Shown here in pieces: positions 1-10,998 of a DNA stretch of 64,000 nt. The stretch lies in assembly GCA_034509925.1 (NCBI GenBank), contig CM067528.1:11420001-11484000 (forward strand). The letters run 5' to 3'. Positions within the stretch are counted from its first letter, which is position 1; each line of letters opens with the position of its first letter. The notes beneath the pieces were generated by a model. It saw nothing but the letters and a program-made list of their open reading frames with translations, was not told where the DNA came from and searched no databases. Position numbers and translations under genes: made by a program. This stretch comes from Hirudinaria manillensis (lineage: Eukaryota; Annelida; Clitellata; Hirudinida; Hirudinidae).

Positions 1-615
1 TTAAAATAAATAAATAAATTATAATAAATGAAGTTGTATTTGAAGATAAAATGCACTCAAATTAGACAACCTTTACAACGTCACCATGGAAAGAACTGTT
101 TAGTTGCAAAGAGATTTTTAATTATTATTTTTATTTTTAATATTATTTTTATTTTTAATTTTATTTTTATTTTATCTTTTACACCTGGAAAAGGAGTGGA
201 TAATTTATTGCCTTCAAGGAAAACAAAGTTATTGATGTTCCGATGCTAAATTTGTCTCAGTTGCTGGACGAATGAATCGGTCGTAAATCAGAAATGTTAA
301 GTTAAGTTGGTCATTTTGATCGGTTCAGATGCCTTCCTAGGTAATCATAGTCACAATAACAGACAATATTTAAATAATAATAATAATAATAATAATAATA
401 ATTAAATATTATTATTATTTATTTAATAATTATTATGTACATTTAAATCTTAAATCTTTAGAATTAAGAGCTAATCATAGTCACAACGACAGACATTATT
501 TAAGTATTGGTTACGGATAACAGATAACATATTATGTATCGATTCCACTGATTTTCAGTTTTTAAGTCCAAGTCATAATCGGTGTACTTTCGACAATAAA
601 AACGAAAACATTAAT
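1..615. other. AT-rich sequence with no recognisable gene
   Basis: No open frame here resembles a known protein. The stretch is AT-rich. Around 374-435 an (AAT)n run is followed by an (ATT)n run, which could form a hairpin. If the SCYL2-like exon at 866-1015 is real, its later exons would have to lie here or beyond the left edge. I could not recognise any of them. Confidence 0.6.
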
Positions 616-861
616 TTATTTCACGGCCATTTTTAATATATTTTTGGCAATAAAATGAATGTTTATGAGCTCGCAATCGATTCCATAAATTCCCAGACTC
701 ATGTCAACGTGACCAATTGAAATTCCTGAAAACGAAAGTCCGTGAATTGGAATTTCAACTTTTCCTTCGAAACCGATCCGTGGAACTTCCATGAATTCCA
801 CGAAATCAATTCTTCCGCTCCTAACGCGCCACACCTGGAGTGCTCCGCTGTGCTTTCCCAC
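616..861 (-). CDS. Unassigned short open frame, possible terminal exon
   Basis: An open frame of about 80 residues ends in a TAA that overlaps an AATAAA. The base composition is less AT-rich than the flanks, and the peptide is varied and not repetitive (for example VEFMEVPRIGFEGKVEIP). I do not recognise the family. It lies just downstream, on the minus strand, of the SCYL2-like exon, but it does not read like the next part of a SCYL2 kinase domain. It could be a terminal exon of another gene or a chance open frame. Confidence that it is coding is low. Confidence 0.2.
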   Translation of the reverse strand: MGKHSGALQVWRVRSGRIDFVEFMEVPRIGFEGKVEIPIHGLSFSGISIGHVDMSLGIYGIDCELINIHFIAKNILKMAVK

Positions 862-865
862 TCAC

Positions 866-1015
866 CTGTTTGTCTTTTATTCTGACTCCGTCATGGATTT
901 TCCAGACCATCATGTGACCCCCGCTTGCCACTTGTTTCCCGATTTTGAAAGTCTTCGAGATGGGATTCGAAGTGTCTGAGACCAGGCTTTGTTTGATGAG
1001 AGAAAACATTTCCAT
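866..1015 (-). CDS. First exon of a probable SCYL2-type pseudokinase (partial gene)
   Basis: The exon encodes 50 residues from an ATG, then a good donor (CAG|GTGAGT) in phase 0. The peptide contains NPISKTFKIGKQVASGG followed by MVWKIHDG. From memory of the family, this lines up with the start of the SCYL2 (CVAK104) kinase-like domain, where NPVTREFDVGRHIASGG is followed by AWKIFNG. SCYL2 proteins are clathrin-coat-associated pseudokinases with HEAT repeats. The rest of the gene should continue on the minus strand towards or past the left edge. The next expected exon, carrying the VAIK-like strand, was not found. It could therefore be a stranded fragment. Confidence 0.5.
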
Positions 1016-1063
1016 GTCCTTTAGGGTACCCCGAATTGAAGTCTCTAGGGGGTCTCGGTTCAC

Positions 1064-2059
1064 AGAGGGTGGAGAGTCTGGCGGGAAATGAGGACGGAAC
1101 GGTGTTTAATTTCAAAATTTCAAATGTTTTGCCATATTTTACTCGCATAATTATCAAAAATGACAACTAGATGAATAGAATGGCAGCCTCAAAAAGTAAA
1201 CATTAACAATATTATTAAATTGAATAAATATTTTTATTTAAAAAAAATTAAGTAAATGTCAATGAAATTATGAACTAAATGGAATTGTGGATGACGACGA
1301 CGACGACGATGTCTCATTCTTGATGGACAGATGCAATGGTGAAGGTGCTGTGCACCACACGATAATAATGACTGTTCCAGAGCTTTGAAGATTTTCTCTT
1401 GTCGCCATAAAGAGATGTCGAATAATGATGATGATGATGATGATGATGATGACGATGATGATAATGATGATGATGACGATGATGACGATGATGAAGATGA
1501 TGAGCATGATGAAGACGACGTTGGTAATGGCGTGCGTACAAGTTCAACAGCGTTGAAGGCATTATGGCCGATCAAATTTCACGAATTCGTTGAAAGATTT
1601 TTTTTTTTAAATTCTAAAAGCCAAATTACGAAATTTGACATTTTTGAAAATGAGACGATTTCTAAAATTAAAAAAAAAAGCCAAATAATAATATGTAATA
1701 AATAAATAAATAAATAAATAATCCGAAGAAAAATAACGCTCAAATTTCGATATAAATAATAATAATAACATCGACATCCGATGCAATAATAAACATAATA
1801 ATTAAAAAAGAAATGCTATTTTTAAAAGCAAAAAAATAATATTAGGACTCGTTCGACGACGAATCCAGAGGGGAGTTTCGCGCCACCCAATTTGGGTTGA
1901 CCCCAGGTTGGGTTGGAACGCAGCATTCCATCTGGACCTAAAAACTGCTCCTCCGCGCAGAAAAATAGTTCCGCACACCAACTCGTGAATCATTTTCAGT
2001 CCTAATTGATTGCTTTTGCATGGAAAATGGAAGATGATGGGTGGATGGATTACTGTCAG
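1064..2059. other. Intergenic with a GAT/GAC microsatellite
   Basis: A (GAT/GAC)n tract at about 1423-1515 explains the long poly-Asp, poly-Ser and poly-Ile frames read from it. The segment at 1850-2000 is more GC-rich and not repetitive, with a 63-codon minus-strand frame (1802-1993), but I recognise no family in it. No gene is called. Confidence 0.5.
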
Positions 2060-3380
2060 GTTAAGAGTCCAAGGTTGAAATTAGGATCACCTTAGATAAA
2101 TTTCCTCTGTTAAGAGTCCAAGGTTGAAATTAGGATCACCTTAGATAAATTTCCTCTGTTAAGAGTCCAAAGTTGAAATTAGGATCACCTTAGATAAATT
2201 TCCTCTGTTAAGAGTCCAAGGTTGAAATTAGGATCACCTTAGATAAATTTCCTCTGTTAAGAGTCCAAGGTTGAAATTAGGATCACCTTAGATAAATTTC
2301 CTCTGTTAAGAGTCCAAGGTTGAAATTAGGATCACCTTAGATAAATTTCCTCTGTTAAGAGTCCAAGGTTGAAATTAGGATCACCTTAGATAAATTTCCT
2401 CTGTTAAGAGTCCAAGGTTGAAATTAGGATCACCTTAGATAAATTTCCTCTGTTAAGAGTCCAAGGTTGAAATTAGGATCACCTTAGATAAATTTCCTCT
2501 GTTAAGAGTCCAAGGTTGAAATTAGGATCACCTTAGATAAATTTCCTCTGTTAAGAGTCCAAGGTTGAAATTAGGATCACCTTAGATAAATTTCCTCTGT
2601 TAAGAGTCCAAGGTTGAAATTAGGATCACCTTAGATAAATTTCCTCTGTTAAGAGTCCAAGGTTGAAATTAGGATCACCTTAGATAAATTTCCTCTGTTA
2701 AGAGTCCAAGGTTGAAATTAGGATCACCTTAGATAAATTTCCTCTGTTAAGAGTCCAAAGTTGAAATTAGGATCACCTTAGATAAATTTCCTCTGTTAAG
2801 AGTCCAAGGTTGAAATTAGGATCACCTTAGATAAATTTCCTCTGTTAAGAGTCCAAGGTTGAAATTAGGATCACCTTAGATAAATTTCCTCTGTTAAGAG
2901 TCCAAGGTTGAAATTAGGATCACCTTAGATAAATTTCCTCTGTTAAGAGTCCAAGGTTGAAATTAGGATCACCTTAGATAAATTTCCTCTGTTAAGAGTC
3001 CAAGGTTGAAATTAGGATCACCTTAGATAAATTTCCTCTGTTAAGAGTCCAAGGTTGAAATTAGGATCACCTTAGATAAATTTCCTCTGTTAAGAGTCCA
3101 AGGTTGAAATTAGGATCACCTTAGATAAATTTCCTCTGTTAAGAGTCCAAGGTTGAAATTAGGATCACCTTAGATAAATTTCCTCTGTTAAGAGTCCAAG
3201 GCTGAAATTAGGATCACCTTAGATAAATTTCCTCTGTTAAGAGTCCAAGGTTGAAATTAGGATCACCTTAGATAAATTTCCTCTGTTAAGAGTCCAAGGT
3301 TGAAATTAGGATCACCTTAGATAAATTTCCTCTGTTAAGAGTCCAAAGTTGAAATTAGGATCACCTTAGATAAATTTCCT
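2060..3380. repeat. 49-bp minisatellite, about 27 tandem copies
   Basis: A unit beginning gttaagagtccaaggttg and ending gataaatttcct repeats head to tail with an exact 49-bp period; for example, taagag falls at 2062, 2111, 2160 and 2209. The 1,321 bp correspond to 26.96 units. Copies are nearly identical. The visible variants are single substitutions: caaag instead of caagg in the third unit, in one near 2758 and in the last, and ggctg in one unit near 3201. No open frame runs through the array. There are no unique spacers, so it is not CRISPR-like. Confidence 0.97.
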
Positions 3381-4729
3381 ACGCTAAAACCATCCATGCA
3401 TGAAATATTCGTGCGCACTAGAGACGTACGGCAGTGGACTGAAGTAATTAGTTCGAATCTATTCATGAGTTTGCGTATATTCAAGAACCCATGCATAATT
3501 TATGCAAAATTTATTGCCTGCTTCAAGAAAGAGAGGCTGATGTATTTGATAGATTTTTAAACATTTTCTTAGAAGAAATCAATTCAATGCTGATATAAAA
3601 ATAATTTATAAACCGTAGAGACCGAGAATTTAAAAAAAGTTAATAATTATTATAATGATAAAATATTTAAACCAATAAATTCGATTTTTAATCTAAGGAG
3701 GAAATAATTGAAAAAGAAATAATAATAATAATAACAATAAACTCCTCGTCTGCCTCAATGAATCCGAATGTTGGAGAAATGAGCATAAATTGTTGGAGGC
3801 AAATTGAGGCACAAACCAAACAACGAAACAACATATACAACGAACAAAACAAACACAAATAATAACAAAAACAAATACAACAAATATAATGAATACAACA
3901 AAGACAACAAACACAACAAATACAACGAATACAATGAATACAACAAATACAACGAATACCACATCTACAACGGATACCTCTTCCAGGAAAACTTCAACAC
4001 CTGCTTCCCGTCTCCGAGTCACATGACCAACGTGGAGCCATTTTGGACGCAACTCGTCACTGCGCATGCGTCTGAATTTTTCCCCTTCCTTTTCTTTTTT
4101 TTTTTTGCAAATGATTTCTTAATTTATTTCTTTTGCTTTAAATTCTACATTTTCTTTTCGGTTAAATTAAAACTTATACTTTACAAACCAAGCACAACAT
4201 TTTCTCGATCTCTGAGCAGTTTGGCTGTTTGGGGCAAAATTTCTAGGACGGGGCCGAATTTGGACCGTGGACTGAAAAATGCTGACCGAGGGATGGTAAT
4301 GTAATGTACGCAAATAATTCGACATTTTAGAGATTAATTATTTAAATATAATTAAATAGTTAGAAAATAATTATAAATTGAATCAATCTCCTAAATCCGC
4401 TAGTGCTCTCATCAACAATATTCTGAGAACATTTAACAAGTTCGAAAGGCTATGCCGGTGAAAAATAAATGTTAATATTAAAATTATTAATACTATAATA
4501 ATAATAATAATAACAATAATAATAATAATAATAACATTAATAATAATAATAATTATAATAATAATAATAATAATAATATCAAACTGTTAAAAATATTAAT
4601 AATAACGATACCAATAATATCAACGGTGGTAGTAAAATACAGCCTGTCGTTTCAACCTGGAAATATCGAACGTGTAATTCCCAGCTCCTTGAGTTATTGT
4701 GATGGTAGGATGGAGAGGAGGATGAAAGC
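3381..4729. other. Intergenic; degenerate ACAACAAATA-type minisatellite and AAT tracts
   Basis: From about 3830 to 3975 a degenerate repeat of caacaaatacaacgaatac type runs on the plus strand. It produces artefactual Asn/Tyr-rich (plus) and Val/Phe-rich (minus) frames. From about 4497 to 4580 there is an (AAT)n tract. The sequence between is AT-rich with no recognisable exon. Confidence 0.6.
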
Positions 4730-4732
4730 CAA

Positions 4733-4945
4733 TTGTTGTCAACAAATGTTGGCCATTTGTTGCCAATTGTCGTCAACAAATGTTGGCCAATTGTTGCCAA
4801 TTGTCGTCAACAAATGTTGGCCAATTGTTGCCAATTGTCGTCAACAAATGTTGGCCAATTGTTGTCAACAAACGTTGGCCAATTGTTGCCAATTGTCGGC
4901 CATTTGTTGGAAATTGTAAGCCAAATGTTGCCAATTGTTGGCCAA
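4733..4945. repeat. Minisatellite built on TTGTTGCCAATTGTCGTCAA
   Basis: Five to six imperfect units contain caacaaatgttggccaattg and a following ttgccaattgtcg segment. The motif CAACAAATGTTG is itself nearly palindromic, and ccaattg occurs repeatedly, so the array can fold on either strand. Open frames in several registers (Cys/Gln/Leu-rich) are by-products. Confidence 0.85.
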
Positions 4946-5019
4946 TGAGGAAGAGGGAAGCAGGAGAAGCTAATTCAATATCCGTGTTGAGAGTCGCATG
5001 GAGATGCTTGCTAACTTCA

Positions 5020-5190
5020 TGGACGGACAAATGGATTGATGGATGGATTGGTGGATGGATGAATGGATCTATAGAAGGATGGATGGATGGATCGATGGAT
5101 AGGTTGATGGATGATAGATAGATAGAATGATGGATGGATGAACTGACATAGAGAAGGAAGGACGGATGGATAAATGGAAATGCTAGTGGA
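5020..5190. repeat. Degenerate (GGAT)n repeat
   Basis: Interrupted GGAT/GATG tetranucleotides such as ggatggatggatcgatgg form a diverged tetranucleotide repeat. A purer (GGAT)n run occurs at 57994-58038, in an intron of the CUB/LDLa receptor gene. Confidence 0.85.
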
Positions 5191-6126
5191 TGGGTATTTA
5201 ATATAGGATTGAATCGCCTGTTGACAAACGCGTGTTGATGAAATACAAATAATATAAATAATAATTAACTAATTTATTAATTAATTTTTACTTGTATGAC
5301 GTCATAGAACACCATGGAATGGACTGGTTTTTGTTTACTCAAATTTAATAAGAAATTTAATTTCATTTCAACAATATTTTTTTAAAAATATGTTTAAGAA
5401 TAATTTTTCAAATATTTGATCAAAGATTTACCTGAATATTCAAATAAACAAGCAGTATTATCGGCGGCATTTATCAAATGAACAACTGATTTAACTTAAC
5501 AACTTAGCATTTCAAACAAACTAATAATTAGTTATGATAATTTATGATAATTTATGCAAAAAGGTTTGAAAAGGTCTTGAAGCATTCATCCTAACAAAAA
5601 AATATATGCAGGTACTTACCTCGGCAGAATAAGTTGATGTTAAAATTCGACCAAAAATTCTCCTTTCTTTTAGCTTATTAAAGTTTCAATCAATCTAATT
5701 ATGATCTAATATAATCTAATTCTTAAATTTATCAAACTTAATTAAATTTTTTAATAAAATATCCGCTTTAATTATTCACAAATGAATAATCAATACCTAA
5801 TTATAAATTCTCCGATTATTTCATTAACACCTTATCGTTTGTGGATTCTTCAAACATTCCGACTGAAGATAACAAGCAACAACAGCTTTAAGAAAGTAAC
5901 GACCAAAACATAATCACAGCACTGCTATAAACATTAATCATCAACCAATCAATGACGAGTTAGTTAACTATATGTTTATGTAATTAATGTATTTGTTAAT
6001 ATATTTGTTAACCGATCATCAGTTGACAATAAGAAATAATCGAGAAGGTTGGTTGTCAGTCCGGAGGTGGAAAAGGTGTACCGATGGAGACCAGCTTCGT
6101 GTACTTCGTGCTCGGAAGGCGGAGGT
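5191..6126. other. AT-rich intergenic sequence
   Basis: No exon-like or repeat structure is visible here beyond general AT richness. Confidence 0.55.
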
Positions 6127-6127
6127 G

Positions 6128-6128
6128 A

Positions 6129-6180
<52 letters not shown>
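6128..6180. repeat. (TG)n microsatellite
   Basis: An almost pure run of about 26 TG dinucleotides. The poly-Cys/Val and poly-Thr/His frames crossing it are artefacts. Confidence 0.97.
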
Positions 6181-6181
<1 letters not shown>

Positions 6182-8032
6182 TTGTCATTGCTAATTAATT
6201 ATTCATTCTTAATGTTTATTTTAAAAACTTTAATATTAATCAGTCAAGTGTTCATGACGTTTATGTTAATCATATTTTTTTCGTTCAGAATTCTACTAAA
6301 TGTTATATTTAATAACGATATTTAATAATAATGATATATTTAATAATAATATTTAATAATGATTAATAATAATAATAATATATTCAATGATAATAATAAT
6401 AATAATAATTAATAACTATCAAAAAAATTTATTTGTAAATGTTTATTAAATTATATTTAATTACATTTAAGTGATGATTAAATATGCAATTTTTTATTTT
6501 ATTTATATTACGTTAAAATAAATGTTATTACAAAGAAAAGGTCCGCTGACTAATTGAGTCGTTAATAATTATTATTAAAAATATTTTAATAATCAATTAT
6601 TTTAATAATTCCTGTTCATATAACAATGCATCTGCCTTCGTTCAAAGCATTAACATCAACAGCAACAATAACAACATAGGCCTCGTCGTCGTCATCGTCA
6701 CCATCATCATCGTCATCGCCAACATCAGCAACAACAAGAATAACATCGTCATCGTCATCATCATCATCATCATCATCGCCAACATCTGTATCAACAAGAA
6801 TAGCAACATCGTCGTCGTCATCATCATCATCAACAACAACAACAACAACAACAACAACAAACTTGCAGCAATTAAGCATTTAACACCGGCTAAGCAGGCA
6901 GACGACAGTCGAAATTGAGCGCGAAATGAACGAAACCGGGCGGGCTTTCCAGGTGCCTTTGCTACGAGTCTCTTAAAAGGTTGAACAGGTGCGCGGGAAT
7001 GTTTAATGTATTTTATTAATTAAATATTAAATTAAATTCTATTAATTAAATATTCATTAATCGACTGTTAATCAATTATTATTATTTCGATGAAATAATA
7101 TTTTTTAATTAAATATAATTGATGGAATAGAATTTGAAACTTATAATAATTTATAAATAAACTTATAAATTCACAATATTGTAATATTTAAATTATATTT
7201 ATATTAATATTTACTCACAAATTTGTGATATTTTCAATTTATAATTTGTAATACTTAACATTTGTAATAAAAATAATTGAGCAATTGAGCAATATTATCG
7301 TAAATAATAAAAAAAAAATGTTTTTAAACGGACGTAATTAGGACAGCAAGTATTAGTCAATAAATCACGTTGGGCGAAGGAAAATTAAGTTTTATAAAAA
7401 ATGGAGGAACAGTTAAGGTCACCATTAAAAAGGTCTCAATGAGGGATTTCCGATATCCTAATCATTCCTCTATAATAGCTCCCCGGCTTATCATTATCAA
7501 CATCGCCATCTTCATCATCGTCATCGTCGGAGTCATCGTTATCATCACCATGATCATCGTTGTCGTCGTCATCAGCTTTAGCAACAGCCCAGTTTTTATA
7601 TCCGAAAATATGATAAATTTGTTAATAATTTTTTTTTAATTTTTAAGCAATTATATCTCAATGGCGATTAATATTTTCTGTAAATAATTAAAATTTTGAA
7701 TTTGAGTAAATTTAAATTTTCCCTTTTAAGTCCACAGCCAAATCTCAACAGCTGAACCAAGTAATAACGAAAAAACCCCTCGCGAATGAACAGCAGAAAC
7801 CCAATGAAAACCTGAAAAAAAATGTCTCTTGACACCCGAACCGGAAACAACATGGCGGAGCTCAGGATACGCAACACAAAATGGCGTTCACGCCGCGACG
7901 ATTTTAATGTCACCAATAAAAGTTCCTGCCAACGTTTTAATTGTTTTGAAAACTTCTTGGTTTGGAAGAATGGGTGACGCTGGAAGGTTAGCACTTGTTT
8001 GAAAGGTGATGATGAATGCGATGATGACGACG
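6181..8032. other. Intergenic, with mixed TCA/TCG/ACA trinucleotide tracts
   Basis: From about 6650 to 6865 interleaved (TCA), (TCG) and (ACA) trinucleotide tracts occur, with a smaller TCA/TCG group at 7493-7575. The segments between are AT-rich with many TTTAATT words. No recognisable coding region was found. Confidence 0.6.
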
Positions 8033-8277
<245 letters not shown>

Positions 8278-8349
8278 GATGGCGGCGGCGGCGACGACGA
8301 CGACGACGACGAAACGAGAAAGAAACAAAAAGTCACGTGGAAATAAATA

Positions 8350-10624
8350 AATTCATTTCCATTTCGAAAAGCGAAAAAAAAAAAATTCCATTGAATTTGG
8401 TAACGTTTTTCAGGTCTCCATTATCGCAATTCAAAGACTAGAAATTCTGCTCCATTTATCCGGGCCTGTCGTCACAAGGCCTGCCTGGGTCTGAGGCCGA
8501 AGAATTACTTTTCCTGCCAACACGCCGTGTGACAGCATTCGACTTCAATCCAAAAAGTCTCCTCCACTTTTTCTTTTTAACTCCTTCGACGATCATTCAA
8601 ACGCTCCTCGCGTTGATTTCATGTTTTTAAATCGTAATAGCGGAATAAAAGGCATTGGAAAAATATCTCCAGGTTCGTATAAATGCTTATAAATAATTGT
8701 TAAATTAGTTTTAATTATCATTAATTGTTTATAAAACTCTAAAATGACGTTTTCTTATTATGAATTTTATAGCATAATTTGATAATTTGATTTATTTTTA
8801 TATAATTTTTAAAGATTATCATACCCTATAATCATATTTTTCAATTTGCTATACCTGTCGAAACTGATATTAGTTTAGCACGTCTTCTGTTTCCAAATTA
8901 GACCAATTTTCAGTTTAAAATGAAAACAATTTCAAATAATCGGACCGAGTTTGAAAACAGAGGACCGCCGAGAGACGCCGACAACAAGAATGAATGACGG
9001 ATTGGAAAATAAACGAGGTGTGGAAAAACCTCTCGAGATGGATCGGTGTCTTGTAATTAAAGCTCATTTTGAAAGCCCGCCGTCCATCACTTGTGAGCAC
9101 ATTTTATGCTCTCCTCAGACCATCTGTAAAGTCTTATACAGCCACTCTCATAAGGTGCTTTTGATTGTAACTCCATCTTCAATGTACAATGATTACATCA
9201 AACTGAGAGAAGATTTTTAATACTTTTAAAATTGCTTTACTATGGACATTTACCACAAAAAAAATCATATAAAAAACATTTGCACAATTATACATAAAGA
9301 GGAATTTTTTTGGAAGCAATTCCTCAACACATTCAGCGATCCCTCTATAAATGATGGTGGCACGTGACAACCAACAAATGACCTTTAGCTGGCAGGCCTT
9401 GACCCCAGAGAGATAAGAAGTACGATGGGCATGCGAGGTTAGGGTATGATAAATTCCCCTCCCTTACTTTACCTGTCAATGGACCTTTAGCAGAATGTTA
9501 TCAAAAATTCCTTTATTTCCGATTCCATTTATCCTTTGGAGGCTTTTGCCATCTTTTGTTCTTTATTAAGGAAGCCACAGACTTGGTTCGGTTTTGCATT
9601 TCCTCGTGGAAGTTGGTTTTCCAGTCATTTTGGTGTTGAACTGCTTCGTAGAATTGAAATCTGGTCCGTTAGGCTGTTTTCAAAGACTGAGCCCGCCACT
9701 TTGTTTTGCCACTTATTTGTAATAAGTTTGTAATTACTCGTAATTTTGAATTATTTAGTAAAGTTATTAGAAATTTTGCAATTATTCCCGGATTTCTCAA
9801 ATGTACAATTAGACGGCATCGCCGTAATTAGTGGTGTAACGTTTAACTTGTTTACTTTTATTTTTTATTAACATTTATCACCAATTACTGATTGCAGATG
9901 ATCTTTATTTACCATCTAAAATAGCTGTTATTTATTTAACTGTTAAATTTAAAATATTTTTAATAATAACCTAATTCTTGAAGCAAGATTTGACAAAGTA
10001 TTTGTCACAGATTATTTCACTCAAAAAAAATTTAAAAAAAGACAAACAAACAGGGAGCAGAAACGTCAAGTTGTAAAGACGGGTTGACATTTTGAAAGAA
10101 GATAAAAGATGGAAGCGATTTTTAAAAAGTTCTGATGGACGTGGAAGACGTTTGATTCAACGAATCGTAACTTTCCCCGTCGAGTTTTTGGACTTCTGTA
10201 AAATTGCTGACAGCCGTACATCAGCATCCTGTACAGTGTTTGTACTACTTTATAAAGGCATTTCAAACATTTTATTGTTTATTTTTTTACAGCAAAACAA
10301 AGACCACACCATTTTTCTTCCATTCCAAAAACTGCATCATTTATCATCTCTTGAATTCCGCACGAAACAGCAAATCGACAACTTAGAATTTGATTGAATG
10401 CAGTCACAGAAAAAACCAGCAGCCATCGTCACATTAAGCAAAAGCTAAGGAGTCCACATCATCGTTACATAGACAAATGAACGCAAAACGTAGAAAATGC
10501 AAATTGATTAGGAAAATACAAATCGTTTTTCTTCGAGCCAAATTGTTGCCAAAAACTGATTTCCGAATCGATTGTCATGTTCACTCAGTCAATCAAAAAG
10601 GACTCCTTGCACTCCATGCACTCT
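8350..10624. other. Intergenic region downstream of the lipoprotein gene
   Basis: No known protein family is recognised here. Short frames such as 8951-9220 and 9536-9733 (plus) have no familiar motif. Candidate polyadenylation signals for the minus-strand lipoprotein gene are the two AATAAA words at 10279-10284 and 10271-10276, about 345 bp past its stop codon. Confidence 0.45.
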
Positions 10625-10998
10625 TTAAACTCTGGCTTGCGGCCTTGACATTCTGTTAGGTCTCTGGTGACGACCTGGTGTATTTTGAGTCACACGCCCG
10701 TGGGGCCTTGGTGTCTGCTGAGGCCCCCTGGTGTACTGTTGAAATTAAGATATCAACGAATTATGAAACATCGTGAAACCAACAGCGTTTATTATTTACA
10801 ACGGTGACACCTTTTTTTAGATGAACACAAATAAATACATACATATACATGAACATTCTCTATAGACCCTTGTCATGAAAGTTTTGAGCCACTTACGCTA
10901 TCTGGTCTGGTTGGCCTAGCTGGAGTTTCTGGCAAGGACGGAACTTCACTCTCTTCTGAAGATTCTTCGAAGTCGTCTTCGAGGAAGTCTCGAATCTT
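10625..10998 (-). other. Acidic then basic, Pro/Arg-rich C-terminal tail of the lipoprotein
   Basis: The last two exons (about 10992-10899 and 10736-10625) encode IRDFLEDDFEESSEESE followed by an Arg/Pro/Gln tail that ends RPNRMSRPQARV before TAA. The charge reversal is abrupt and falls at the exon junction. No known domain is visible. It is probably disordered. Confidence 0.7.

Noticed and set aside
2060-3380. CRISPR-like array
   Set aside because: The 49-bp units are directly adjacent with no unique spacers, and the genome is eukaryotic. It is a minisatellite.
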